Positions 1-6,924 of a stretch of 7,837 nt of DNA are shown here, piece after piece. The notes under the pieces are model-generated. The model was not told the DNA's origin. It ran no database searches and was given only the letters and a program-made list of their open reading frames with translations. Position 1 is the first letter of the stretch. The number at the start of each line of letters is the position of its first letter. A program made the position numbers and the translations under genes. This DNA is from Desulfobulbaceae bacterium (GTDB lineage: Bacteria; Desulfobacterota; Desulfobulbia; Desulfobulbales; Desulfurivibrionaceae). The stretch is taken from contig PWOG01000184.1 of the NCBI GenBank assembly GCA_003557565.1, positions 1 through 7,837 of the forward strand. Reading direction: 5' to 3'.

Positions 1-559
1 ACGGTTCGCCGTGCACCCCGGGGGAAGTTCCGGAAATCACCATGGTAAGTCCTGCCTGGAAACTATTTACAGGGTATCCTGGGGGGGGTCTTATGGTCAC
101 ATCATGCAACCCCGCCGTTGCACAACCCAGACAAACATGGCATGGCTACCAATATGCTGGCCATGCGCCGCATTAAATTAACTGGCGCCAGTGGAGTTCT
201 TTCCGTCGCTGCGACAGCTCTATCCGCGTAACACCCACCATCAGAGATACCATGACGCCACCAAAAAAGAGCGGGTCCTTTCCAGGGAAATCCCCCTAGC
301 GGGACAAGGAGGCCCGATTTCTGACTCCATTTAGGTTTTAATTTAATACTGTAAAAATGTAATTTATGGGGTTTTCCTGTTGGTGGTTTTTGTGTGCCAG
401 CCTGCTGAAGGTAAAAAAAGCCGGTTTTGGACAGCGCTTTAAACTCGTATATCCTCTTGTAATTGTTATGTGGTGTGATGAAAAAACCTCGATTGGTTTT
501 GAATCTCGCCTTTTATAGTCAATAATCCGACATCGCTATAAGTTGTTGTTTTTCCGGCT

Positions 560-650
560 GTACCCACTGTACCCACGGCGTACCCACTGGCGGGGACAAA
601 TAACTTGTTGATTTTGCGCGTTGTCCCCGGTGTACCCACTGTACCCACGG
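560..650. repeat. Irregular GTACCCAC repeat cluster around an inverted repeat
   Basis: The octamer GTACCCAC occurs five times, starting at 560, 569, 580, 632 and 641. The 20-bp block at 559-578 recurs exactly at 631-650. Between the two groups lies an inverted repeat, CGGGGACAA at 591-599 and TTGTCCCCG at 621-629, which could form a 9-bp stem with a 21-nt loop. Spacing within groups is 9-11 bp, close to one helical turn, so a protein-binding array is possible. An alternative is the relic of a coding repeat, since the minus strand reads VGTVGT in one frame and WVQWV in another. No function can be assigned. Confidence 0.6.
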
Positions 651-746
651 TTTTTTTAATGAAACAAAAAACGGTTTGCCATGGTTAAAGTCCGCCAAAA
701 ACATCTTAATCATGACAGCGGCATCATGGCCCCACCCCCGCCAACC

Positions 747-770
747 TGGGGGCAACCGTGGGGGCAACCG
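747..770. repeat. 12-bp tandem repeat, two copies
   Basis: The unit TGGGGGCAACCG occurs twice head to tail at 747-758 and 759-770. The related core GGGGCAACC returns at 957-965, and its inverse lies at 987-996 inside the stem-loop behind the kinase gene, so the motif is enriched locally. The role is unknown. Confidence 0.6.
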
Positions 771-884
771 CAAGAGAACCAAAACCGCAACAACTTAAAA
801 TAGCGTGAATATCGCCACTCAGTTTAGTGGCCTGCATCGCCACCAGAAAAGAATCCGGTAAACTCCGGTGAGCCGGTGAGATAG

Positions 885-919
885 AAAAACCCGCTTCCTG
901 CAAGGGAAAGCGGGTTTTT
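885..919. terminator. Bidirectional intrinsic terminator
   Basis: A perfect 12-bp inverted repeat, AAAAACCCGCTT at 885-896 and AAGCGGGTTTTT at 908-919, encloses an 11-nt loop. The GC-rich stem core is followed by a run of six T on the plus strand and five T on the minus strand, so it should stop transcription in both directions. On the minus strand it lies about 100 bp beyond the stop codon of the PfkB-type kinase gene and is the best candidate for the end of that transcript. Confidence 0.75.
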
Positions 920-951
920 TGTTGTCCGGAGATGTCTGGGAAAATCATTGG

Positions 952-1001
952 CTGCCGGGGCAACCTTCGGGCTATCTGCTGCGATCGGTTGCCCCCGGCA
1001 G
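952..1001 (-). terminator. Stem-loop just behind the kinase gene
   Basis: CTGCCGGGGCAACC at 952-965 pairs with GGTTGCCCCCGGCAG at 987-1001, giving a 14-bp stem with one bulged C and a 21-nt loop, 16 bp after the kinase stop codon. There is no proper T run after it on the minus strand (only CCAATGATTTTC), so it may act as a weak terminator or as a 3'-end stabiliser in front of the stronger terminator at 885-919. Confidence 0.45.
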
Positions 1002-1016
1002 TGTTAAAATCTCTAT

Positions 1017-1949
1017 CTAGAAAGTAGACCCAAAGCTGTCCTGGTAACGGGCCTTGAACTCATCCAGGGTGAAATAGTGGTTCTGGGTCCCGTATTGCTC
1101 GATTTTGATCGCCCCGCACATGGCGGCGATCCGGCCGGTGGTCTCCCAATCCAGGCCATTTTCCAGGCCGTAAAGCAGGCCGGCCCGGTAGGCATCGCCG
1201 CAGCCGGTGGGATCCTTGGCCTCGCCGATCCTGGCCGGTGGAATCTCGATGCATTTACCATCGGTGTAAATCTTTGAGCCTTCACCGCCCAGGGTCACAA
1301 TCAGGGCTTTCAGGGAACCGGCGAGTTCTTCCAGGGTCTTGCCGGTACGTTCACAAAGCAGCTGGGCCTCGTAGTCATTGAGGGTGGCATAGGTGGCCTG
1401 GTCGATGAAGCGACTCAGGTCATTGCCGTCAAACATCGGCATCCCCTGACCCGGATCGAAGATAAAGGGAATCCCGGCTTCGGCGAATTGCTCGGCGTGC
1501 TGGATCATGCCATCGCGGCCGTCGGGAGAAACGATGCCGATGCTCACATCGGCGGCATCGGTCACCTTGAGCTGATGGGATTCACTCATGGCCCCGGGAT
1601 GAAAGGCGGTGATCTGGTTGTCATCCATGTCGGTGGTTATGAAGGCCTGGCCGGTATAGGTATCGTCGAGGACCATGATATGCCGGCGGCTGATTCCGTG
1701 CTTATCCATCCAGTCGGCATAGGGTCCGAAATCAGCCCCCACGGTGGCCATGGGCAACGGATTGCCCCCCAGCAGTTGCAGGTTATAGGCGATATTACCG
1801 GCGCATCCCCCGAATTCCCGGCGCATTTGCGGCACCAGAAAGGAAACGTTCAAAATATGAACTTTATCGGGAATTATATGGTTTTTGAACTGGTCGGGAA
1901 AAACCATAATGGTGTCGTAGGCATAGGAGCCACAAAGCAGTACAGACAT
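1017..1949 (-). CDS. PfkB/ribokinase-family carbohydrate (or nucleoside) kinase
   Basis: A cytosolic ATP-dependent kinase of the PfkB superfamily, 310 residues, the usual length for the family. Both family signatures are visible: GGCAGN at residues 47-52 in the N-terminal half, and the ATP-site/anion-hole motif DPTGCGDAYRAG at 246-257, with D252 as the expected catalytic base. N191 and E194 in NDYE match the conserved Asn/Glu pair near the nucleotide, and VTLGGEGS at 218-225 is also typical. The phosphate acceptor cannot be read from sequence; the early residues (LLCGSYAYDTI) resemble the adenosine-kinase/ribokinase group A proteins usually annotated only as carbohydrate kinase. The ATG start has a strong ribosome binding site (AGGAAGG). 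It lies 49 bp behind the small zinc-finger gene, so co-transcription is likely. It ends in TAG and is followed by terminators. Confidence 0.88.
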   Translation of the reverse strand: MSVLLCGSYAYDTIMVFPDQFKNHIIPDKVHILNVSFLVPQMRREFGGCAGNIAYNLQLLGGNPLPMATVGADFGPYADWMDKHGISRRHIMVLDDTYTGQAFITTDMDDNQITAFHPGAMSESHQLKVTDAADVSIGIVSPDGRDGMIQHAEQFAEAGIPFIFDPGQGMPMFDGNDLSRFIDQATYATLNDYEAQLLCERTGKTLEELAGSLKALIVTLGGEGSKIYTDGKCIEIPPARIGEAKDPTGCGDAYRAGLLYGLENGLDWETTGRIAAMCGAIKIEQYGTQNHYFTLDEFKARYQDSFGSTF

Positions 1950-1998
1950 TTCTTTCCTTCCTTTTGCTGTTGGTTGTTAAAAATTATTAATTCTTACC

Positions 1999-2301
1999 TT
2001 AGTCTTCATCAATTTCGTCGGGTTCGTCATTGTCGTCATCGACATAAGTCTCTTCGACTTCTTCCGCCTCGGGCTCTTGGCTGGCGGTCTCATCCTCGGT
2101 AGACTTGGCGACCTTAACCAGAGAAATAACCATGGCCCTGATCCGGTTCACTTCCTCTTGTACCATGGGATCGGCCCGACATACCTCACATTCCTGCAGA
2201 TGAGCGTCCATAAAGGCCACCATCCGGGCCGGGGCCATGGCTTCATCCTGGACCTGCTGATACCAGTTTTTGACAAGTTTCTGTAAGCGCTGGCATTCCA
2301 T
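1999..2301 (-). CDS. Small HC2-like zinc-finger protein with acidic C-terminal tail
   Basis: A 100-residue protein of unknown function. Residues 1-60 look folded and helical and carry C3 together with H34, C38 and C41, the C-x30-H-x3-C-x2-C arrangement seen in putative zinc-finger (zf-HC2, anti-sigma-like) domains. From residue 67 on the chain is almost entirely Asp, Glu and small residues, a disordered acidic tail ending DEPDEIDED. No transmembrane segment is present, unlike many zf-HC2 anti-sigma factors, and no sigma factor gene is adjacent. The start is ATG, with AAGGAG about 11 nt upstream. The gene precedes the PfkB-type kinase by 49 bp and is probably in the same transcript. A zinc-binding regulatory or adaptor role is inference only; the gene itself is well supported by codon structure and position. 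Confidence 0.72.
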   Translation of the reverse strand: MECQRLQKLVKNWYQQVQDEAMAPARMVAFMDAHLQECEVCRADPMVQEEVNRIRAMVISLVKVAKSTEDETASQEPEAEEVEETYVDDDNDEPDEIDED

Positions 2302-2442
2302 AACGGAACATGCTCCTTAATAATTCGTGTGCTCGATTCCGGGTCCACAGCCCGGCTCACCCGTAACCCCAAAACCGTAACCATGACCACCTTGACTCAT
2401 CGATTGCGGCCCGTTAACACCAGGCCATCCACTGTGGTTAAC
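2302..2442. other. Intergenic region upstream of the zinc-finger gene
   Basis: No gene is seen. The sequence contains a small inverted repeat (CGTTAAC at 2412-2418 and GTTAACG at 2437-2443) abutting palindromic element A, and a short GC hairpin, CCGGG-N7-CCCGG, at about 2339-2355. No convincing promoter for the minus-strand genes could be picked out. Confidence 0.4.
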
Positions 2443-2575
2443 GTAAGCGATCACAGGGCACCGCCGAAAGCGGCGATCAGGCCGGCTCACGTACTTATGT
2501 ACGCTTCGCCGCCCCGATCACCACAACCTGCGGCACCCTATGACCGCTTACCATTTCGCCCCCGTGATCACTTAC
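2443..2575 (+). mobile_element. Palindromic repeat element A (MITE-like, IS66-type ends)
   Basis: A 133-bp imperfect palindrome that begins GTAAGCGATCACAGGG and ends CCCCGTGATCACTTAC. The outer palindrome continues into the flank (TAACGTAAG at 2439-2447, CTTACGTTA at 2571-2579). Inside are a hairpin CGCCG-AAAG-CGGCG and a second hairpin CGTAC-TTAT-GTACG. A second copy of the end (GACCGCTTAC, 2542-2551) lies 24 bp inside the 3' end. A copy about 85% identical by eye, in opposite orientation, lies at 3878-4011. Terminal GTAA is typical of IS66-family insertion sequences, so I infer a small non-autonomous derivative. No 8-bp target duplication is visible here, and no transposase is present. A REP-like or structured-RNA element is the alternative. 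Confidence 0.6.
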
Positions 2576-2624
2576 GTTACGTCCATCCATCTTTATTTTC
2601 CGTCCCCACCGGACAGGAAAAACA

Positions 2625-2653
2625 TTGTCGGCAGGCTCGGAACAAGCTATCCT
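2625..2653 (+). promoter_or_regulatory. Candidate selC promoter
   Basis: TTGTCG (2625-2630), a 17-bp spacer and TATCCT (2648-2653) match the sigma70 consensus at four of six positions in each box. The expected start of transcription, near 2660, lies a few bases before the mature tRNA 5' end at 2667. The position suits a monocistronic tRNA gene. The match is moderate. Confidence 0.4.
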
Positions 2654-2666
2654 GTCGGTTGATTGC

Positions 2667-2764
2667 GGAAGTGGAAAGGGCACTGGTGGCCCTCCCGGAC
2701 TTCAAATCCGGTGCACCGGGTTAACAGCCTGGTGGGTGGGTTCGATTCCCATGCACTTCCGCCA
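2667..2764 (+). tRNA. tRNA-Sec (anticodon UCA)
   Basis: This is the selenocysteine tRNA, charged with serine, converted by SelA and delivered by SelB to UGA codons that carry a SECIS. The 98-nt gene has GGAAGTG (2667-2673) paired with CACTTCC (2754-2760), then discriminator G and an encoded CCA. The D stem is AGGGC/GCCCT with a short loop. The anticodon stem CCGGA/TCCGG holds the loop CTTCAAA, placing UCA at 2702-2704. A long variable arm (CACCGGG/CCTGGTG, 2714-2734) and T stem GTGGG/CCCAT follow. Very long extra arm, UCA anticodon and GGAAG acceptor identify tRNA-Sec. The eighth acceptor pair expected in bacterial tRNA-Sec would be G2674 with G2753, a mismatch. A run of seven T follows directly (2765-2771) and may end transcription. 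Confidence 0.96.
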
Positions 2765-2816
2765 TTTTTTTATCCTTCCCCGGCCCGGCGACCCTGGCCC
2801 GGCCGGCAACCGTTCT

Positions 2817-3698
<882 letters not shown>

Positions 3699-3721
3699 AA
3701 GGCCGCCAAAAAATTGTAAAA

Positions 3722-3750
3722 ATTATAAACTCCCCAAGCAGCGCCGCCAA
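3722..3750 (-). promoter_or_regulatory. glyQ promoter
   Basis: On the minus strand, TTGGCG (3750-3745), a 17-bp spacer and a perfect TATAAT (3727-3722) form a strong sigma70-type promoter. Transcription should start near 3715, giving a leader of about 17 nt before the glyQ ATG. This leaves no room for a T-box or other leader regulation. Confidence 0.65.
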
Positions 3751-3877
3751 ATGCCCACCCCAGCGGCAACAGCGCGGTAACAGTGACGTTTACTGGAGAT
3801 CAGCAGGCAATGTCAAGAAATTTTGGCAAAGTCCGCGTCTGGCGGGGGTTTCAAGGCAGGCGCTCACCTGGTCCAAT

Positions 3878-4011
3878 GTAAGCAATCACGGGGGGCAAAG
3901 GGTAAGCGGTCACAGGGCAACGCAGGTTGTGGCAATCGAGACGGCGATGCGTACATCAGTACGCGAGGCCGGCTTGATCGCCGCTTTCGGCGGTGCCCTG
4001 TGACCGCTTAC
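3878..4011 (-). mobile_element. Palindromic repeat element B (inverted copy of element A)
   Basis: Read on the minus strand, this 134-bp element starts GTAAGCGGTCACAGGGCACC and ends CCCCGTGATTGCTTAC. It carries the same internal hairpins as element A: CGCCG-AAAG-CGGCG, and GCGTAC-TGAT-GTACGC, here one base pair longer. As in A, a second terminal copy (GTGACCGCTTAC on the minus strand, 3902-3913) lies 24 bp inside the 3' end. The flanking octamers GGTCCAAT (3870-3877) and GGTGCGAT (4012-4019) agree at six of eight positions, compatible with a decayed 8-bp target duplication as made by IS66-family elements. Its first bases provide the stop codon of the neighbouring HEAT-like gene. No transposase is present. 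Confidence 0.6.
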
Positions 4012-4781
4012 GGTGCGATTGATGACAGGCGGAGCAGGGCGGCGGCGGCCAGATCGCCAACGGTGCCAACAAGCAACCGCTCACGACAATAAAAAACCAC
4101 CGACTCCCTTTGCCCCTGCAGGGTGGAAAGTCGTTGCCGGGCGGCGGCGACCTGGAGAATCCCCAGGGCTCTGGCGGCCAGTCCGCGAACCGTGGGATCG
4201 GGAGAATCCAGGTAGGACAAAAGGTAAGTCTGGGCATTTTTTTGCTCCAGCAAATGCGGGCGGACCATAGCCAGGCGCCCCATGGCCCACATCAGACCAC
4301 GCTGCAAAGGAGGGTATTCAAGAAAAAAACCATCCTCGCGCATGAAGGAAACCAGGATATGGGTGTACTCCTCGGCCAAGCCGGAGTGGTGGGCCAAACA
4401 TTCGGCCATGGCCTCGGGGGCACCCCAGCCGATGCCGCCGGATTCATCATTGAGGCTCCACATAAGACGGCGCATCACCACCCGGGCCGCTTCCATATCA
4501 TATTCCGCCAAGTCGGCCACCAACGGACCCATAAGGCTGACCGCCCGCCAGCGCAGGGCCGGATCATTATGGCAAAGCAACGAAAACAGGACTTTCAAAA
4601 CCTGGGGGCGGGGCAGCTGGGCCAACTCGGCTACCACCCCGGCCAGCCGAGCCTCGACCTCCCCTTCCCGGCCGTCGGCCAATTCCGGTTTATCACCGGT
4701 AAACTCAACCTCCGGCAAAGGACCAATACCGGCCAGCAACTCCAGGACCCGCTTCTTAATCGCCCGTAATCCCATACTCAT
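4008..4781 (-). CDS. HEAT-repeat-like protein resembling the DVU0298 family
   Basis: A 257-residue, soluble, helical protein of unknown function. HEAT-like helices are seen around WRAVSLMGPLVADLA (residues 78-92) and VRGLAARALGILQVAA (198-213). Between them are two distinctive segments, LMWSLNDESGGIGWGAPEAM (106-125) and FFLEYPPLQRGLMWAMGRLA (152-171), as in DVU0298-family proteins of sulfate reducers; that assignment is from memory. Such helical repeats usually mediate protein contacts. An ATG at 4883 would add 34 residues, but that stretch is AT-rich, lacks protein-like composition and is more likely the promoter/leader. I therefore prefer ATG 4781 (or 4775), although the ribosome binding site is weak. 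The TAA stop lies inside palindromic element B, so the C terminus may have been altered by its insertion. Confidence 0.75.
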   Translation of the reverse strand: MSMGLRAIKKRVLELLAGIGPLPEVEFTGDKPELADGREGEVEARLAGVVAELAQLPRPQVLKVLFSLLCHNDPALRWRAVSLMGPLVADLAEYDMEAARVVMRRLMWSLNDESGGIGWGAPEAMAECLAHHSGLAEEYTHILVSFMREDGFFLEYPPLQRGLMWAMGRLAMVRPHLLEQKNAQTYLLSYLDSPDPTVRGLAARALGILQVAAARQRLSTLQGQRESVVFYCRERLLVGTVGDLAAAALLRLSSIAP

Positions 4782-4957
4782 CAAACACGTTTCAAAAGTG
4801 AAAAAATGATGGCCACGCCAAAAATTAAACAACGAAAACGAAACCAAACCCGCATATTTTTCGGCCGGACAACAGGCTGACATAAATTACCCCGGCTGTC
4901 AGCGGGAGAGATGTTTCACCGGGGCCTCAGCGGGGAGAAAAAAGTCGGCGCGGGCAC

Positions 4958-6145
4958 CTACCCCATGGCGCGGGCAACGGCTCGACCCAGATCAACACAC
5001 TCGGCAAGGGATTCGTGGTTGGGTACATTCTTGATCCGCACCCCCTCCCCCGCCATGGCTATCCCCATCTCCTCGAGGCGCCCGTTCAGGTGCTTGACCG
5101 CCTCACCGCTCCAGCCGTAGGAACCAAAGGCCGCACCAACCTTATTTTTGGGGCGCAGGCCTTTCATGTAGGTCAACACATCGGCCAGGGCCGGCATGAT
5201 GTTGTTGTTCAGGGTGGCCGAACCAAGGATCACCGCTTTGGCGTCCAACACCTCGGTCATGATATCACTGCGATGATTACGGCGGGCATGGAGCAGGGTT
5301 ACCGCGTTGACCCCCTCTTCCTGCAGTCCCCGGGCCACGGCCCGGGCCATTTTTTCCGTGCTGTGCCACATGGTATCGTAAATAATAATCGCCTTCCTGG
5401 CCGCTTCCTGGCGGCACCAGTGCTGGTAAGCTTCCAGGATGGCCGCAGGATTCCGGCGCCAGATCAGGCCATGATCCGGGGCGATCATCTCGATCTCCAG
5501 GCCATCGGCCTGAACCCGGGCCAGCAACTTCTCCACGTTGGGCGAAAACAACAGCAGGATATTGGCATAGTATTTGGCGGCATGGGCCATCAACTCGCCC
5601 TGATCCACCTGATCATCGAAACGCTGTGAGGTAGCCCAGTGCTGGCCGAAGGCATCACTGGAAATCAGCAGTTTCTCTTCGGGAATGTAAGAAAACATGC
5701 TGTCGGGCCAGTGCAGCATCCGGGTTTCGATGAACCGCACCGTCCGTTTGCCCACATCGATGCTGTCGCCGGTTTTGACCACCTCATAAGGCCAGTCCGG
5801 GCGATGAAAGTGTTCCAGCAGGGCCTTGTGGCCCATGGGGGAGCAGATGATCTTTTCCGGTTTGATCAACTCAACCAGCTCCGGCAGGCAACCGGAGTGA
5901 TCCAGTTCGACATGGTTGATCACCAGGTAGTCGATCTTTTCCGGATCCATCAGCTGACGCAGTTGATGGATCAGGTCGTTTTTAAACTCCTGGAGCACGG
6001 TATCAAACAAAACCGTTTTGTCGTCCCGCAGCAGATACGCATTATAGGTGGTGCCCTTGTTGATTGAATAGCCATGAAAATCCCGTTTGTTCCAATCCAC
6101 GGCCCCAACCCAGAATATATCGGGCTTGATCTCAACAGGTTGCAT
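4958..6145 (-). CDS. FprA-family A-type flavodiiron protein (O2/NO reductase)
   Basis: A cytosolic flavodiiron protein of 395 residues, the length of class A members such as rubredoxin:oxygen oxidoreductase (Roo). It reduces O2 to water and/or NO to N2O with electrons from rubredoxin. The N-terminal beta-lactamase-like domain (about 1-248) holds every diiron ligand: H78, E80 and D82 in NHVELDHSG, H145 in MLHWPDS, D164 in SSDAFGQH and H225 in APDHGLIWR. The C-terminal flavodoxin-like domain (about 250-395) has the FMN phosphate loop YDTMWHSTEKMA (256-267), GSATLNNNIMP and GSYGWSG. There is no C-terminal rubredoxin domain, and no separate rubredoxin gene lies here. It follows rbr by 119 bp, with GGGGGT as a modest ribosome binding site and a hairpin in the gap. 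Natural preference for O2 or NO cannot be read from sequence. Confidence 0.95.
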   Translation of the reverse strand: MQPVEIKPDIFWVGAVDWNKRDFHGYSINKGTTYNAYLLRDDKTVLFDTVLQEFKNDLIHQLRQLMDPEKIDYLVINHVELDHSGCLPELVELIKPEKIICSPMGHKALLEHFHRPDWPYEVVKTGDSIDVGKRTVRFIETRMLHWPDSMFSYIPEEKLLISSDAFGQHWATSQRFDDQVDQGELMAHAAKYYANILLLFSPNVEKLLARVQADGLEIEMIAPDHGLIWRRNPAAILEAYQHWCRQEAARKAIIIYDTMWHSTEKMARAVARGLQEEGVNAVTLLHARRNHRSDIMTEVLDAKAVILGSATLNNNIMPALADVLTYMKGLRPKNKVGAAFGSYGWSGEAVKHLNGRLEEMGIAMAGEGVRIKNVPNHESLAECVDLGRAVARAMG

Positions 6146-6230
6146 AAGAATACCCCCACAACATAGTTATGTATCCGGGAAACCAAACCACGCGGCTGAA
6201 CCTCGCCTGATGACCACGGACCCCAGGAAG

Positions 6231-6262
6231 GCCGGCCATGGGCCGGAGGGCGGATGGCCGGC
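6231..6262 (-). repeat. Stem-loop between rbr and the flavodiiron gene
   Basis: GCCGGCCAT (6231-6239) and ATGGCCGGC (6254-6262) form a perfect 9-bp, GC-rich stem with a 14-nt loop, directly behind the rbr stop codon. No T run follows on the minus strand, so it is not a standard terminator. It may protect the 3' end of the rbr message or dampen readthrough into the flavodiiron gene. Confidence 0.5.
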
Positions 6263-6264
6263 GG

Positions 6265-6840
6265 TTACCAGTTTTCCTTCAGCAATTCAAAATGAGCCCG
6301 GGCATGATCACAGGACGGACAGGGATCGGGAGCCTCTTCTCCCTCGTGCAGATAACCGCAATTGCGACACTTCCAGGTTGTTGGCTGCTCGCGGCGAAAA
6401 ACCCGGCCGGCTTCGATATTGGCCTTCAGGGCCCGGTAGCGTCTTTCGTGAAAAACCTCGGCGGCGGCGATACTCCTGAATATTTCGGCAATTTCGTCAA
6501 ACCCTTCTTCGCTGGCTACCTTGGCAAAACCGGGATACATTTCGGAATGTTCGTATTTTTCTCCCGCCGCCGCTTCGTCCAGGTTTTCCATGGTAGTCCC
6601 GATGACCCCAGCGGGAAAGGAGGCGCTGACCTCGGCGGCACCGCCTTCCAGCAGCTTGAACAGGCGCTTGGCGTGTTCTTTTTCATGGTTGGCGGTCTCT
6701 TCAAAAATCGCCGATATCTGCACATACCCTTCCTTCTTGGCCTTGGATGCAAAGTAGGTGTAACGGTTGCGGGCCTGGGATTCGCCGGCAAAGGCCGTCA
6801 GTATGTTCTTTTCCGTTTGTGTTCCCTGCAGAGATTTCAT
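6265..6840 (-). CDS. Rubrerythrin
   Basis: Rubrerythrin is a cytosolic non-haem iron peroxidase that reduces H2O2 to water with electrons from NAD(P)H via rubredoxin. The 191-residue chain has the classic two domains. The four-helix ferritin-like domain (1-145) carries the diiron ligands E20, E53 and H56 (NHEKEH), E94 and E97 (GEKYEH), and E128 and H131 (AEVFHERRY). The C-terminal rubredoxin-like domain holds one iron through C158, C161, C174 and C177 (CRNC and CPSC). The ATG start has a perfect AAGGAGG ribosome binding site. It lies 84 bp behind the PerR-type regulator gene with no clear promoter between, so it is probably co-transcribed with it and derepressed by peroxide. The flavodiiron gene follows. 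Confidence 0.97.
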   Translation of the reverse strand: MKSLQGTQTEKNILTAFAGESQARNRYTYFASKAKKEGYVQISAIFEETANHEKEHAKRLFKLLEGGAAEVSASFPAGVIGTTMENLDEAAAGEKYEHSEMYPGFAKVASEEGFDEIAEIFRSIAAAEVFHERRYRALKANIEAGRVFRREQPTTWKCRNCGYLHEGEEAPDPCPSCDHARAHFELLKENW

Positions 6841-6924
6841 GTTGTGGATCCTCCTTGTGTATGGAATTGCTTGACATCCCGGGCCAGGGACTCAGCTGCA
6901 ATCCGCCTCGGTGGCGGCGGGCGG

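Larger units (their letters stand above)
1..884. other. Long stretch without a convincing gene
   Basis: No frame here gives a recognisable protein with a good start and ribosome binding site. What can be seen: a perfect 12-bp palindrome (ACTGGCGCCAGT) at 181-192; AT-rich sequence at about 330-540; a GTACCCAC repeat cluster at 560-650; and a 12-bp tandem repeat at 747-770. On the minus strand a frame without stop codons runs from about 512 to 107, but it has no good start and an unconvincing composition. The repeats translate on the minus strand as VGTVGT and WVQWV in overlapping frames. I infer decayed intergenic or relic mobile DNA, but this is not shown. Confidence 0.5.

Noticed and set aside
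107..512. A minus-strand frame open for about 135 codons without ATG
   Set aside because: It has no start codon with a ribosome binding site, no recognisable motif and varied base composition; it is probably chance.
560..650. GTACCCAC repeats considered as a CRISPR array
   Set aside because: Units are only 8 bp with irregular gaps of 1-44 bp; there are no spacers of constant length and no cas genes.
1488..2102. A 204-codon plus-strand open frame
   Set aside because: It is antisense to the PfkB-type kinase and the start of the zinc-finger gene region; its His/Gly-rich composition indicates a shadow.
2148..2390. An 80-codon minus-strand frame upstream of and overlapping the zinc-finger gene
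   Set aside because: It overlaps the zinc-finger gene in another frame, is rich in Arg, Trp and Pro and resembles nothing known.
4110..4769. A 219-codon plus-strand open frame
   Set aside because: It is antisense to the HEAT-like gene; the minus strand has the sensible helical protein, and the plus frame has low-complexity Gln/Gly/His composition typical of a shadow.
4884..4957. A terminator behind the flavodiiron gene (GACTTTTTTC on the minus strand)
   Set aside because: The T run is present, but no stable stem lies directly before it; only a 20-bp-spaced direct repeat (GGCGCGGGCA at 4947 and 4967) is seen.
5015..5629. A 204-codon plus-strand open frame
   Set aside because: It is antisense to the flavodiiron gene, whose full set of iron ligands shows the minus frame is real.
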